Assembly: GCF_026262505.1 (NCBI RefSeq)
Contig: NC_067206.1
Location: 28,411,896 to 28,475,895 of the forward strand
DNA from: Trichomonas vaginalis G3
Taxonomy: Eukaryota; Parabasalia; Trichomonadida; Trichomonadidae
Reading direction: 5' to 3'
DNA: 64,000 nucleotides
The notes under the pieces are model-generated. The model did not search any database. It saw nothing but the letters and a program-made list of their open reading frames with translations, and had not been told where the DNA came from. Made by a program: the position numbers and the translations under genes. Of the stretch, positions 49,170 through 58,477 are shown in pieces (position 1 is the first letter of the stretch; each line of letters starts with the position of its first letter).

Positions 49170-51371
49170 TTACTGGCCATACAGCCCTGTATCACGGGTT
49201 GCGCTTGGAATGCAATGTATGCAAAGATAAATGCACATTAGCAACATTATTACGCAAGATGCAACTAATCTAACAATATCTACAACAGGAATCTTTGCTT
49301 GGTCATTATCTTCAAATGTGTATCTGAAAAGAGCTGTGCTCTTCTTAGTTCCGACTTTGATTTGGACAAATCCGTCAACTTTGGAAGGAGGAACTGTACA
49401 AACTAACTGTTCTCCAAGGTATGAACAATTTGCAGTTGAATTTCCGAAATAAATAGCTGCATCATCTGGAACTCTCCAATCAGTATAAATTGTCACTTTT
49501 TTGCCACCTGAAATTGAAGCTGACGATGGGACAATTCGAGTGACTAATGGGTAAGATCGAGGAATTGGAGTTGGAGCGGGTGTTGGAACAGGTGTAGGTA
49601 AAGGAGTGCTTGTTGGATAAGGAGTTGGCATTGGAGTTTCATTTGGGGTTTCAAAAGGAGTTTCGAACGGAGTTTCATAAGGAGTTTCCATTGGAGTTAT
49701 CTCATATGTCATTTCAGGCGTCATATAAGGAGTCATTTCAGGTGTAATTTCTATAGTCATTTCTGGGGTACTTATTATATTAATTTCAGTAATATTTGAT
49801 GTTACATTAGTACTTGTTTGATTGATTGCTGTTAAATTTACATCTGATATATTGATATTTGTTGAATTAATATCTGTGATATTCGAAATCACCTGAGTTG
49901 TGTTATCTATTGTGTTATTTATGGATGTTTGATTAATATCTGATGCATTTATGGAGTTGGAAGTTATATTTTGATCCGAAATGGAAGAATTATTTGACGA
50001 GTCATTTATTTTAGATGAATTTATATCGATAACTGAACTATTATCTAATGTTTGGTTTGTATTTGTTATGTTGGCTTCTAAAGTCTGATTTACATTGGTT
50101 TCATTTGAAACTGTAAGATTTGATTCAAAATTTGTTACATTTATTGAGACTGTTTGATTTGAATTATCCTGGGTAAGCTGTGTTTGGGTAGTTTCATTGA
50201 TTTGGGTTTCATTATTTGTAATATTTAAATCTGTGCTATTTTTAGGTATCTTATCATTATTCTCTTGTGTTATTGTTTTATTTTTTTCTATTTCCAACTT
50301 TAATTTTTCTTCCTCGGCTTTTTTCTTTTTAATTTCTTCCTCTTCTTTCTTCTTTTTTTCTAGTTCTTCCTCTTCTTGTTTCTTTTTTAGTTCTTCCTCT
50401 TCTTTCTTTTTTTTCTCAAGTTCTTCCTCTTCTTTCTTCTTCTTTTCTAATTCTTCCTGCTCTTTTTTCTTTTTTTCTAATTCTTCCTCTTCTTGTTTCT
50501 TTTTGAGTTCTTCTTCCTCTTTTTTCTTTTGGATTTCTTCTAATTCTTTGGATTTAATATCATCTTCATTCTCCTTAGATTTTTCTGTAGTTTCATTCTT
50601 TTTTGTCTTTGAAGTCCTCTTTTTCTTCTTAGGTTGGGTTTCTTCTGGCTCCTCTTCGACTTTTTCATCATTTTTTGAATTTTTCTTTGTAGTTTTCTTT
50701 TTCTTTTTATGAACTGGTTCTTCAACTTCTACCTCTTCATCAGACGTTATTTCTGTATGTTTTGATTTCTTTTTGGATTTTTTATGTTTAATTGTTGTAG
50801 TTTTTTCTGATTCATCGTCATCCTCTTCTTTATGTACTTTTTTCTTTGATTTTTTTGTAGATTTTGTTCCTTTGTATGAAGTCGTTTCTTTTGAATCTGG
50901 TTCTTCTTCAGTTTCAGGCTCTTCTTTTTTCTTTTTGGATTTCCTAGTCTTTTTAACTGGCAATTTTTCTTCATTTTCTTCTACTTTTTCTGCAGATTTT
51001 TCTTTTTTGTTATTTTCGTTTTCTTCTACTTTTGATTTTTCGTCATCTTCTTTCTCCAAAGTATCATTTTCTTTCTTTTGATGCTTTTTACGATGCTTTT
51101 CTAAATCCAATTCAACACCATCACCTTCATCTTTCACGATTTCGATTTTGGATGAATGTTTTTGTAATTTTGCATGATTATCTGGAATAGTTACTTGATC
51201 GTCATCGTCATTTTCGTAATCATTCGCATTATTGTCAGCATCATCCACAAAGTCATCATTAAAATTCGCCGAGTTTTCAAGAGCATTCAACGAATCAATT
51301 CTTCTTTTTTTATTATTACTCTTATTGCTGAGTGACAGGTTAAAAAAGAAGAATAAAAAGAAGATGATCAT
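49170..51371 (-). CDS. large type I surface protein: charged stalk, Asn/Thr-rich region, IPT/TIG domain
   Basis: A 733-residue protein: N-terminal signal peptide (MIIFFLFFFFNLSLS), then about 380 residues of Lys/Glu low complexity with repeated EEELEKKKKE-type heptads, about 170 residues rich in Asn, Thr, Ile and Ser with many N-x-S/T sites, a Pro/Thr/Glu repeat (YETPFETPFETPNETPMPT), an IPT/TIG-like domain (VTRIVPSSASISGGKKVTIY; CSYLGEQLVCTVPPSK), one membrane span near residue 690 (IVRLVASCVIMLLMCIYLCI) and a 16-residue tail. It is a membrane-anchored, probably glycosylated stalk protein. The charged repeat could change length by slippage. Plausibly adhesion or surface related; no binding partner is readable. 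Confidence 0.75.
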   Translation of the reverse strand: MIIFFLFFFFNLSLSNKSNNKKRRIDSLNALENSANFNDDFVDDADNNANDYENDDDDQVTIPDNHAKLQKHSSKIEIVKDEGDGVELDLEKHRKKHQKKENDTLEKEDDEKSKVEENENNKKEKSAEKVEENEEKLPVKKTRKSKKKKEEPETEEEPDSKETTSYKGTKSTKKSKKKVHKEEDDDESEKTTTIKHKKSKKKSKHTEITSDEEVEVEEPVHKKKKKTTKKNSKNDEKVEEEPEETQPKKKKRTSKTKKNETTEKSKENEDDIKSKELEEIQKKKEEEELKKKQEEEELEKKKKEQEELEKKKKEEEELEKKKKEEEELKKKQEEEELEKKKKEEEEIKKKKAEEEKLKLEIEKNKTITQENNDKIPKNSTDLNITNNETQINETTQTQLTQDNSNQTVSINVTNFESNLTVSNETNVNQTLEANITNTNQTLDNSSVIDINSSKINDSSNNSSISDQNITSNSINASDINQTSINNTIDNTTQVISNITDINSTNINISDVNLTAINQTSTNVTSNITEINIISTPEMTIEITPEMTPYMTPEMTYEITPMETPYETPFETPFETPNETPMPTPYPTSTPLPTPVPTPAPTPIPRSYPLVTRIVPSSASISGGKKVTIYTDWRVPDDAAIYFGNSTANCSYLGEQLVCTVPPSKVDGFVQIKVGTKKSTALFRYTFEDNDQAKIPVVDIVRLVASCVIMLLMCIYLCIHCIPSATRDTGLYGQ

Positions 51372-52231
51372 TGATAGTAGGAATTCAAATAAAAAGGCGG
51401 AAAATTTATGGATATATGCAAATTTATCTAATAATTAAATTTGAAACGAATAATAACATTATGCATGATATTATTCATTGGAAAATTAGATAAATATTAG
51501 AATATTGCCAAAATATTGTAAAAATGGAATAATAGAAAAATGAACCGCTAAATGCAATAAGAAACATTTAAAATAATAGTATCCAGTTTTTAACGCTCTG
51601 ATTTCATTTATCTATATTAATTGAATTGACACTTTTGAGAATTTTCCAAATAAAAAATAAATGCATTTGTTAGAGAAATGTAATCATTTTATACGACGCG
51701 ATAAAAATTGACAAAGCTGTAAAATATTTTTTTTATCAAAATTTTGCGTCACTAATTTTTGCAATTTTATTGGCTTTGATATGTATATTCATTGAAACTA
51801 CAGTGAATTTGACAATCAGGAAAAGGACAATTTAAGAAATACTAAACGTATATTTTATATGATTGTGAATCCTCCACGAAACTATGTTATCTATATGTTT
51901 CAGAGCTCATTTTTTGCTTGACTCAATCTTATCTCAAAAGCTGTTAATTTAAATGAAATCACATTAAAATATTTTGTTGATTCATATATTTAGTTATTGG
52001 AAAAGAGAACGTTTGCTGTCAACTTTTTGAATGAACATAATTTACTTCGCCTCACAAAATCTAACATCAACTGTTTAAAAATTTACTGCCTTCATTAAAT
52101 TCTTAATTAAGTGATTATTTAAAACCTAAAATTTTATTTAAGCTGGATAAAAATTTTTAGCCGACGCAATTTATAACGAACACTTCTGAAAATTTTTTCA
52201 CGAAATATAACGTGTTTCATAATAATCGAAA
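51372..52231. other. 860 bp divergent intergenic region
   Basis: AT-rich, no gene. TATAACGAACAC about 60 bp before the phosphatase ATG contains TAACGA, a Myb-site-like hexamer known from Trichomonas promoters. Confidence 0.4.
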
Positions 52232-52864
52232 ATGTCCGCCCTTGATGTAATAGAAAGAAAGATCATCAGCCATGCTCCAACAGGTTTGGAATCAACACTT
52301 GTTACACAAACACTCCTCCAAGCTGCTCAAATGAAAGCACAGCAAAAGAGAAAAACATTAATTCTTGATCTTGATGAAACTCTTGTCCATTCAGGTTTTC
52401 AAAAGCCAGAATGGTACGACTGTGAAGTTCCAGTTCAGTATAATGGCGTTGTTTATACAATTTATGTTCAGAAGAGACCAGGACTTGATCAGTTCCTGAG
52501 AACAATTGTTACGCTATACGATACATATATATTCACAGCATCAATGCCAGAATATGCTATTCCAGTCGTCCAGAAAATTTTCCCAGAATTTCCAGTAAAT
52601 AGAATTCTCTCCCGATACCATTGCAGATTAATTGACGGAATGCTCGTTAAAGACTTAACAATATTCAAGAGGGATTTAGCTGGAATGGTTATTGTTGATA
52701 ACTCTCCACAGTGCTATAATCTACAACCAGAAAACGGCGTGGAAGTTACTACATGGGTTGGGGATCTCAATGACGATGAGCTTCTTGAGTATCTCCTCCC
52801 TCTTCTTATTGACGGCGTAGAAGCTGATGATATTAGACAGTACTTATATAATGCAGCTCAATAA
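52232..52864 (+). CDS. SCP/FCP1-like CTD phosphatase (NIF domain)
   Basis: A 210-residue protein that is essentially one NLI-interacting-factor/FCP1 homology domain. The catalytic DxDxT motif is LILDLDETLVHSG at about residues 46-58. Supporting blocks are VQKRPGLDQFLR, IFTASMPEYAIPVVQKIF, RYHCRLIDGMLVKDL, and MVIVDNSPQCYNLQPENGV (the late Asp-Asn-Ser pair), then LNDDELLEYLLPLL. Small CTD phosphatases remove phosphate from the RNA polymerase II tail or from other Ser/Thr sites. No BRCT domain and no membrane span. Since the trichomonad polymerase tail lacks canonical heptads as far as I recall, substrates may differ. The stop is TAAA. Confidence 0.9.
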   Translation: MSALDVIERKIISHAPTGLESTLVTQTLLQAAQMKAQQKRKTLILDLDETLVHSGFQKPEWYDCEVPVQYNGVVYTIYVQKRPGLDQFLRTIVTLYDTYIFTASMPEYAIPVVQKIFPEFPVNRILSRYHCRLIDGMLVKDLTIFKRDLAGMVIVDNSPQCYNLQPENGVEVTTWVGDLNDDELLEYLLPLLIDGVEADDIRQYLYNAAQ

Positions 52865-53404
52865 ATGTTTGTTTGTATTTATATATTAATTATACTTATT
52901 TTATTTAAGTAATTCAATATTTCCTCATGATCTATTTAATAAATTCAATTCCATCGAAATAACAAGATTTTTAAACTCTTTTCGTAAACCCTTTTCATAT
53001 GTTTCATAAGCTTCCTCATTTAGTAATATGAAGTTATTAAACAGGTTTTTTCCCTCAGGTTTTTTGTTTATTAGATAGATAAGCTAAATTTTGTCACTTT
53101 TAGTTTGAGAGATTTATGAAATTCTTAAATCAACTACAGAAGTTATTCTTTCATATGAATGATCAGAAGTTAAATAAAATGAAAAGTGACAAAAAACGAT
53201 GGAACTTCTTAGTTATTGAATTATTACAAGAAAATAAATCCGTAATATTTGTGTTCGAAAAATTGATATTGAAATAAGCGACATTTGAATTGAGGATTTT
53301 AAATTTATTCGTTCACAAAATATTATAAAAAGAAATTATCATAAATCAATAATGATGAAGTGACAGTTTTAAGCACTCAATTTTTAATCGCTTTGCCAAG
53401 CAGA
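52865..53404. promoter_or_regulatory. 540 bp intergenic with inverted TGTCACTTTT pair
   Basis: TTTTGTCACTTTT at about 53089-53101 and GAAAAGTGACAAAAA at about 53181-53195 form an inverted pair 80 bp apart. The nearest downstream start is 53405. No gene inside. Confidence 0.45.
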
Positions 53405-54118
53405 ATGAACTTTTTAAAGAGCAGTGGCTTTAGCTCAGTTCCAAACAACACAAATCAACCGAGGGCACAACCACAATATAATCAATCAACATATGGCGCA
53501 GCTACATACCAACCACAAATGCCTCCACAACCAGAAAAATCTACAAATGAAAAAATCAAGGAAGCTTTTGACAATTTTGGTAATAAGATCGTTGAAGTGT
53601 TCACACCAACAAGCAATGAGCCTGCTCAAGTAACAAGTGTTTCACTTCTTGATGAAGCTCCTCAACCAACATCTAAAGCCCCAGTTGTTCAAAAGCAAAA
53701 AACAACCAAGAAGTTCGTACACTTAACTCCAGCAAAGAAATTCATCAAGACAACATCAGGAAATGCTAAACCAACACAAGCAGAAGAAAATACTTTCGTA
53801 AATAATATGGTTGAAACAAGCATTGATGAGCTCATTGAAGCTCTTAATGATCAAGACTGGAAAGTTAAGGCTCGCGCATGCCGTGGTCTTGAACTTTGCG
53901 CTGAACATTTTGGTTTCGAAAAGATTCATCCAGCTAAGTCAACAATCCAAGGTTTAGTTTCTGCTCCGCAAAAGTCATTACAATTAGCTTCAAAGTCATT
54001 ACTTGATAAAATGGCTTCTGCGCCGACCGGATTTTCATTTGCTCAGACAAGTGCACAACCGGCTACAGAATCGGCCCCTGTTTCTGATGAAGTTATTAAT
54101 TTTGGTGAAGAACAATAA
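53405..54118 (+). CDS. protein with Gln/Pro-rich head and short helical (HEAT-like) C-terminal domain
   Basis: A 237-residue protein from the ATG at 53405 (MNFLKSSGFSSVPNN); the frame upstream begins only with GTG. The first half is disordered (Gln, Pro, Asn, Thr) with an amphipathic piece KIKEAFDNFGNKIVEVFTP. Residues 145-210 form three or four helices reading SIDELIEALNDQDWKVKARA, CRGLELCAEHFGF and STIQGLVSAPQKSLQLASKS, which resemble HEAT/ARM or an ENTH/VHS-associated helical unit. The end is acidic (INFGEEQ). A vesicle-coat accessory role (TEPSIN/ENTH-like) is a guess. The stop is TAAA. Confidence 0.55.
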   Translation: MNFLKSSGFSSVPNNTNQPRAQPQYNQSTYGAATYQPQMPPQPEKSTNEKIKEAFDNFGNKIVEVFTPTSNEPAQVTSVSLLDEAPQPTSKAPVVQKQKTTKKFVHLTPAKKFIKTTSGNAKPTQAEENTFVNNMVETSIDELIEALNDQDWKVKARACRGLELCAEHFGFEKIHPAKSTIQGLVSAPQKSLQLASKSLLDKMASAPTGFSFAQTSAQPATESAPVSDEVINFGEEQ

Positions 54119-54284
54119 AAACTTTCTTTTTATCATATTACTTTATAAATTTTTTATATTCTGATCTTACTTTTGGCCTAATTTAAATCCACAGCTTAAC
54201 TCAAAAGGAAACAAACATTTTCCACAACTTTTGATCACCGAATCGAATACTTTTAATTATTCAAATTTATAATGAATATGTTTA

Positions 54285-55544
54285 ATGAGCCTTTGTACTT
54301 TGTGTTTTGGTATACCCATGTGGGCTCATTGCATATCATTGTTAATTGTATTATTCGTTGAAATTGTTATGAAGTTAATCAATTCCCCTACTTTGCTGCT
54401 TTTTACTTTTAGGGTAGAATTGATTGCTAATAATATCCAAAATAAGGTTACGAGTGAATTTTCAAAAGAATTACTATCAATTTCTTCAAATAATTTATCA
54501 ATTGATATTTCATCTCAACGAAATCCAATACAATCACAAAATCTTGCTCAAAAGCAATTACTCAACAAAGTAATATTCCTAAACTCAGAGGAAATTAAAG
54601 GAAAAAACTACGAAAATCAACGAATCGTAACAGAAAACGGAGAACTTCATGTAAGGGATTGCAAGTTTTTTAAATGTTCCAATGATGATGGTAAAGGTGG
54701 AGCTATTTACTCAAAAGTTAAAGGAACTATTGAATTTTCATTATTTGATCTTTGCAGCGCTAAGGAAGGTGGCTGCATGTATACAGAAGCTGACATTATT
54801 TGGGAATCAAATATCGTTTGTAGAATTAAAGTTGCAACAAGAAACGGAGGAATTGGATTTAACCAGGGATCATTCAATTTACAAGTGAGATTTTCCTCTT
54901 TTACACAAATATCATCATCTGACTTCTGCATTTTTGCAAAATACTATGGCTCTAAAAACAAAATTCAGAGAACGAATTCATCGAAAAATACACCAGTTGC
55001 TGTTAGCAGTGCATTTGAATTAGGATTAGCACCTGTTTTAGTCTCATATTGCACCATAGAAGGCTATTCCGGATTTGCCAAAAATGCAGGTTGCGGTTTT
55101 TACAGAGCTCAGTTTACTCTTGAGTTTTCTAACTTCCTTGACCTTACTTCTACGTTCAACACCGAACAAGGCGTTGCTGTTTGGGTTGATGGCGATAATT
55201 CTGATGGAGAAATTAGAAGATGCAATTTTCAAAAAATAGTGAGTTATTCAAACGCAGCAACAATTTATATTAATGATGGCAAAGTCAAAATCTCTGAATG
55301 CTGCTTTGATACTTCTCAAACAATTTCAATGAAAGGAAAGTTCACTCTTGGAAAAGGAAATAGCTTCAGTGATGTGTGCATAGGCCAAAAATCGCTATTT
55401 AGACAAATAGGTATCGAGAATTTCATTAAAATCTTTATATTCTTATTCATCGCATTCAAAATTGCAAAATTTTATATCAAAAAATTATTATTACGCAAGA
55501 GGCTCATGGAAATGCGCTCACGAAAATCAAAATATACATTATAA
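54285..55544 (+). CDS. membrane-anchored parallel beta-helix (Pmp-like) surface protein
   Basis: A 419-residue protein with an N-terminal hydrophobic segment (residues 15-31, HCISLLIVLFVEIVMKL), a body of short beta-helix rungs, and a C-terminal membrane span (FIKIFIFLFIAFKIAKFYI) followed by a basic tail (KKLLLRKRLMEMRSRKSKY). Rung text includes GGAIYSKVKGTIEFSLFDLC, GGCMYTEADIIWES, VAVWVDGDNSDGEIRRCNF and AATIYINDGKVKISECCFD. These GGAIY and xCxF patterns are those of polymorphic membrane protein-like right-handed beta helices, an expanded family in Trichomonas. Probably exposed at the surface or in a vesicle lumen. Function unknown. Confidence 0.6.
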   Translation: MSLCTLCFGIPMWAHCISLLIVLFVEIVMKLINSPTLLLFTFRVELIANNIQNKVTSEFSKELLSISSNNLSIDISSQRNPIQSQNLAQKQLLNKVIFLNSEEIKGKNYENQRIVTENGELHVRDCKFFKCSNDDGKGGAIYSKVKGTIEFSLFDLCSAKEGGCMYTEADIIWESNIVCRIKVATRNGGIGFNQGSFNLQVRFSSFTQISSSDFCIFAKYYGSKNKIQRTNSSKNTPVAVSSAFELGLAPVLVSYCTIEGYSGFAKNAGCGFYRAQFTLEFSNFLDLTSTFNTEQGVAVWVDGDNSDGEIRRCNFQKIVSYSNAATIYINDGKVKISECCFDTSQTISMKGKFTLGKGNSFSDVCIGQKSLFRQIGIENFIKIFIFLFIAFKIAKFYIKKLLLRKRLMEMRSRKSKYTL

Positions 55545-55920
55545 TTTATTTATTTATAAATATTAAACTGTTTTTATCCTATTCTTAACCTCCATAGCTT
55601 ATTTTATACATGATTATTGCCATATATTGCATAAATTTCGGCATGAAATGCTCTTGGATGCATCATGGATTTTGTTACTATTTGTTTCAGTATTCATGCG
55701 AGAGTTATCTACATCATATAGTAGAGCTTAAGTCCATAACATAATCAGATTCCAGCCGATACTAGGTGATAGTGAATCATCAAATTTAACATTCACATAA
55801 ATTTTTATTCGTAGATATTGGAACAGTATGTCCACTATCCAATATTCTTACATTTATTTCTGATTCTAAATCTTCCCTAAAATCAAATTGAGAAGGTGTG
55901 GTCGGTCCTTCCTTTTTGCG
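55545..55920. promoter_or_regulatory. upstream region of ubiquitin-L40
   Basis: A 376 bp gap. GTCGGTCCTTCCTTTTTGCG sits directly before the ATG at 55921: the CCTTT fits the start-site motif reported for Trichomonas promoters. No other feature recognised. Confidence 0.45.
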
Positions 55921-56319
55921 ATGCAGATCTTCGTTAAGACTCTTACTGGCAAACATATCACACTCGAAGTCGAGCCAACAGACCGTATCGAGGACGTCAA
56001 GGCTAAGATTCAGGATAAGGAAGGTATTCCTCCGGATCAGCAGCGTTTGATCTTCGCCGGCAAGCAGCTCGAAGATGGCAACACACTTCAGGATTATTCC
56101 ATCCAGAAAGACTCTACACTCCACCTCGTTCTTCGTCTTCGTGGTGGTGGTAAGGAAGCATACGAACCATCACTCCGTATCCTCGCCGAAAAGACAAACG
56201 TAAAGCGCTCTGTCTGCCGCAAGTGCTATGCCCGCCTTTCCGAGCGTGCTCAGCAATGCCGCCATAAACAATGCGGCCACTGCAAGTCTATCCGTCCAAA
56301 GAAGGCTGGCAAGGAGTAA
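55921..56319 (+). CDS. ubiquitin fused to ribosomal protein eL40
   Basis: The 132-residue fusion has a 76-residue ubiquitin ([20 protein letters not shown], ending LVLRLRGG) joined to an eL40 moiety ([20 protein letters not shown]) with four zinc-binding Cys (VCRKCYARL and [10 protein letters not shown]) and the basic end [10 protein letters not shown]. Processing after RGG would release both products. All ubiquitin lysines are kept; changes such as His after GK and [10 protein letters not shown] are those I recall from Trichomonas ubiquitin. The reading upstream of 55921 has no ATG. Codons are strongly C-ending (CTC, ATC, CGT/CGC), and local GC is much higher than around it, as expected for a highly expressed ribosomal gene. 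The stop is TAAA. Confidence 0.97.
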   Translation: MQIFVKTLTGKHITLEVEPTDRIEDVKAKIQDKEGIPPDQQRLIFAGKQLEDGNTLQDYSIQKDSTLHLVLRLRGGGKEAYEPSLRILAEKTNVKRSVCRKCYARLSERAQQCRHKQCGHCKSIRPKKAGKE

Positions 56320-56953
56320 ACTGCTTCTATGATTAAACACATTTTTATTTACATTTTAATAAATAAAAATGATCAATGGAATAAACATATTACGCTTTAA
56401 CCAATATAAATTTTTATAATTGAATAATCTTTGGAATGAGGTTTCTATAATGCATTAATGGCATATAGTTTTTCTAAGATGATTTGCTCTTTGTCTTACA
56501 ATATCAAAATTTTCGATTAAATTTTCTCAGTTTCAGGATTATATAAATCAAAACAATGGCAATATGCATGATAGAGGTACCAATAACGTCACTGAAATGT
56601 CAAATTCGTCTAATTTTTTTTTCCCGCTAAATTTTCCTCCTTTATTGAAACTATGTCTAATGATGGTCACCATTTATATACAAGCTGAAGTTGAATTCTT
56701 GATACGCCTCCTCATTTTACGCAAGAATTAAAATTGCGCAAAATTCAAATTGCGGAAAAATCATGTTTTTCTTTAAATTTCATAATCAGAAATTATGTAT
56801 AGTATATATGTATAAAAATATTTTCATTTTATATTTTGGCGGGATTGCGCAAATTTTTTGAAAGGCTGACTATTTTTGAAAGATTTCTACGGTTTGATTT
56901 TGAACAAAATTTGGCGCCAAGGCGGGAATTTCATTTCAAATCATTTCAGAATT
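56320..56953. promoter_or_regulatory. promoter region with E2F-like sites
   Basis: TTTCCCGC at 56620-56627, TTTTGGCGGGA at 56834-56844 and TTTGGCGCCAAGGCGGGAA at 56910-56928 match the TTTSSCGC/GCGGGAAA pattern of E2F/DP sites; the last is a palindrome plus a second half. AATCATTTCAG just before the ATG at 56954 fits a TCAYT initiator. Such GC-rich motifs are rare elsewhere in the window's intergenic DNA. Confidence 0.55.
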
Positions 56954-58315
56954 ATGGATCCACCTAGTGAGAATGGCTTTATGACCGATGTTTACTCTTC
57001 TCCAGTTTCTAATCATCCACAGACAGAGCAACGTGGCTGGGATGTTCAAGTTGGTGATGATGTAGTTTCCGGGTTACATAAGTCTTCAAAGAAGAAGTCA
57101 CAATCAAAGAAACAGAAGGAAGTGAAGAAGTCAAAGAAGAATACAGTTGAAGATGATGCTGAGATAGCTCTCTGGTCACCAGCTAAGAGACAATCATGGG
57201 AAGCAAGGAAAACGAATCCAAATGCATTCTACTACCGCCATGTTGACCCTGGAGTTGTAAAAAGAACGGGAGCATGGGATGAGAATGAAAAGGAGATGTT
57301 TATGAAGGCAATCAAATTACATCCACCCACACAGGGCAAGTGGGGACTTTTCGCAATGAACATTCCAGGTCGTGTAGGCTACCAATGCAGGAACTTCTAT
57401 CATAGACTTCTTGAGTCTGGTGAACTTCGAGAAGATATGATTCCAGGAGAGTTCATTCTTGCAAAGACGCGCAATACATCAGGAAAGAAGAAGAAAGAAT
57501 CCAAGAAGAAGAATACACATAAAGTTGAAAGCTCATCTGAGCAAGAAGAGGAAGTAAAGCTTGATTCAGATTCACCTTCTCAAGAAAAAGCTGCCGAAAC
57601 AGAGGAGGAAGAAGCAAAGGAAGTAGTTATCGATATCCCACCTCCACCAAAAGAGGAACCCAAATTCAATATCAGATCTCTCAAATTATTCTCTACAAGA
57701 GTTCTTCAAGAGGATGAAAGGCTCAAAAAAGAGGCAGAAGAAGCCGCTCAACAAGCAATTTCTGCTTTCAAGCAAGAAGAGCCAGAAGTACCAAAGAAAG
57801 TCGAAGAAAAGCAGGAAGAAATAATTGAAGAAAAGCCAGATGAAGAAGATGATGATGTTGCAATTGGTGTTGTTGAAGATAAGGAAGCAAGCAACGCAGA
57901 GATCGTTCAAGCTGCAGCAGAATCTGTGGAGAGGGCAATGCCACCAGTTCTCAAATGGCATCCAAGGATGGAAGCACCATGGAGAGTTCTTGGTGATGTT
58001 AAAGAAGTCATCAAATTCCCAAGTGAGCATAAAGTTGAAGAAGAACAATCAGAATACCAATGCTCAAAGATCATGAGACTTAACACAACATGCCCATTGA
58101 ATCTATTACTTCTTTCATTCCCAGCACCAAAGAACATGAAGAATGCTTACATTAAAGCTGTCAACAAGAGATTGGCAGAAAATACTGAGAGAAAGCCATT
58201 CAACAAGGCTCTTCACGCTTATTTCGCTGCAAAGGACGCTGCAATTAAGAATCCTCATGAAAAAGATCATATTTGTCAGAAATTTGTTCAGCAATTCCTT
58301 GATAACGAGATTTAA
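56954..58315 (+). CDS. Myb/SANT-domain protein
   Basis: A 453-residue protein starting MDPPSENGFMTDVYSS. A basic patch lies near residues 45-65 (KKKSQSKKQKEVKKSKKN). One Myb/SANT repeat spans about residues 110-160 with Trp-spaced helices: GAWDENEKEMFMKAIKLHPP, GKWGLFAMNIPGRVGYQCRN and FYHRLLESGEL. Acidic coiled-coil text occupies the middle. A conserved-looking C-terminal domain (VLKWHPRMEAPWRVLGD; CPLNLLLLSFPAPKNMKNAY) is unknown to me. One SANT repeat with long acidic flanks suits a chromatin or transcription factor; trichomonads have a large Myb/SANT family. Nuclear. E2F-like sites lie upstream, hinting at cell-cycle control. The upstream frame has no ATG. Confidence 0.75.
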   Translation: MDPPSENGFMTDVYSSPVSNHPQTEQRGWDVQVGDDVVSGLHKSSKKKSQSKKQKEVKKSKKNTVEDDAEIALWSPAKRQSWEARKTNPNAFYYRHVDPGVVKRTGAWDENEKEMFMKAIKLHPPTQGKWGLFAMNIPGRVGYQCRNFYHRLLESGELREDMIPGEFILAKTRNTSGKKKKESKKKNTHKVESSSEQEEEVKLDSDSPSQEKAAETEEEEAKEVVIDIPPPPKEEPKFNIRSLKLFSTRVLQEDERLKKEAEEAAQQAISAFKQEEPEVPKKVEEKQEEIIEEKPDEEDDDVAIGVVEDKEASNAEIVQAAAESVERAMPPVLKWHPRMEAPWRVLGDVKEVIKFPSEHKVEEEQSEYQCSKIMRLNTTCPLNLLLLSFPAPKNMKNAYIKAVNKRLAENTERKPFNKALHAYFAAKDAAIKNPHEKDHICQKFVQQFLDNEI

Positions 58316-58477
58316 TATTATAATTTATTCTTCTGTTTTGATAAATATTTATTTATTCTTTATTATAATCGAAATCGCTAAATGCGTTAAGATATTTACA
58401 CAATAGAAATTTTGGATTGGGATAATGTTAAAAATGGAATATTTAGAATTAATATACAAAATACAAACAATTTTATT

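Noticed and set aside
50197-51081. Long plus-strand frames rich in Ser and Phe
   Set aside because: They are the antisense image of Lys/Glu repeat codons of the surface protein on the minus strand.
55786-56124. Minus-strand 112-codon frame over ubiquitin
   Set aside because: Antisense of a highly constrained ubiquitin gene.
33027-58315. Spliceosomal introns in host genes
   Set aside because: Genes are open from start to stop with full domains. I saw no GTAYGT paired with the ACTAAC-type trichomonad branch and 3' signal, though I did not scan every position.
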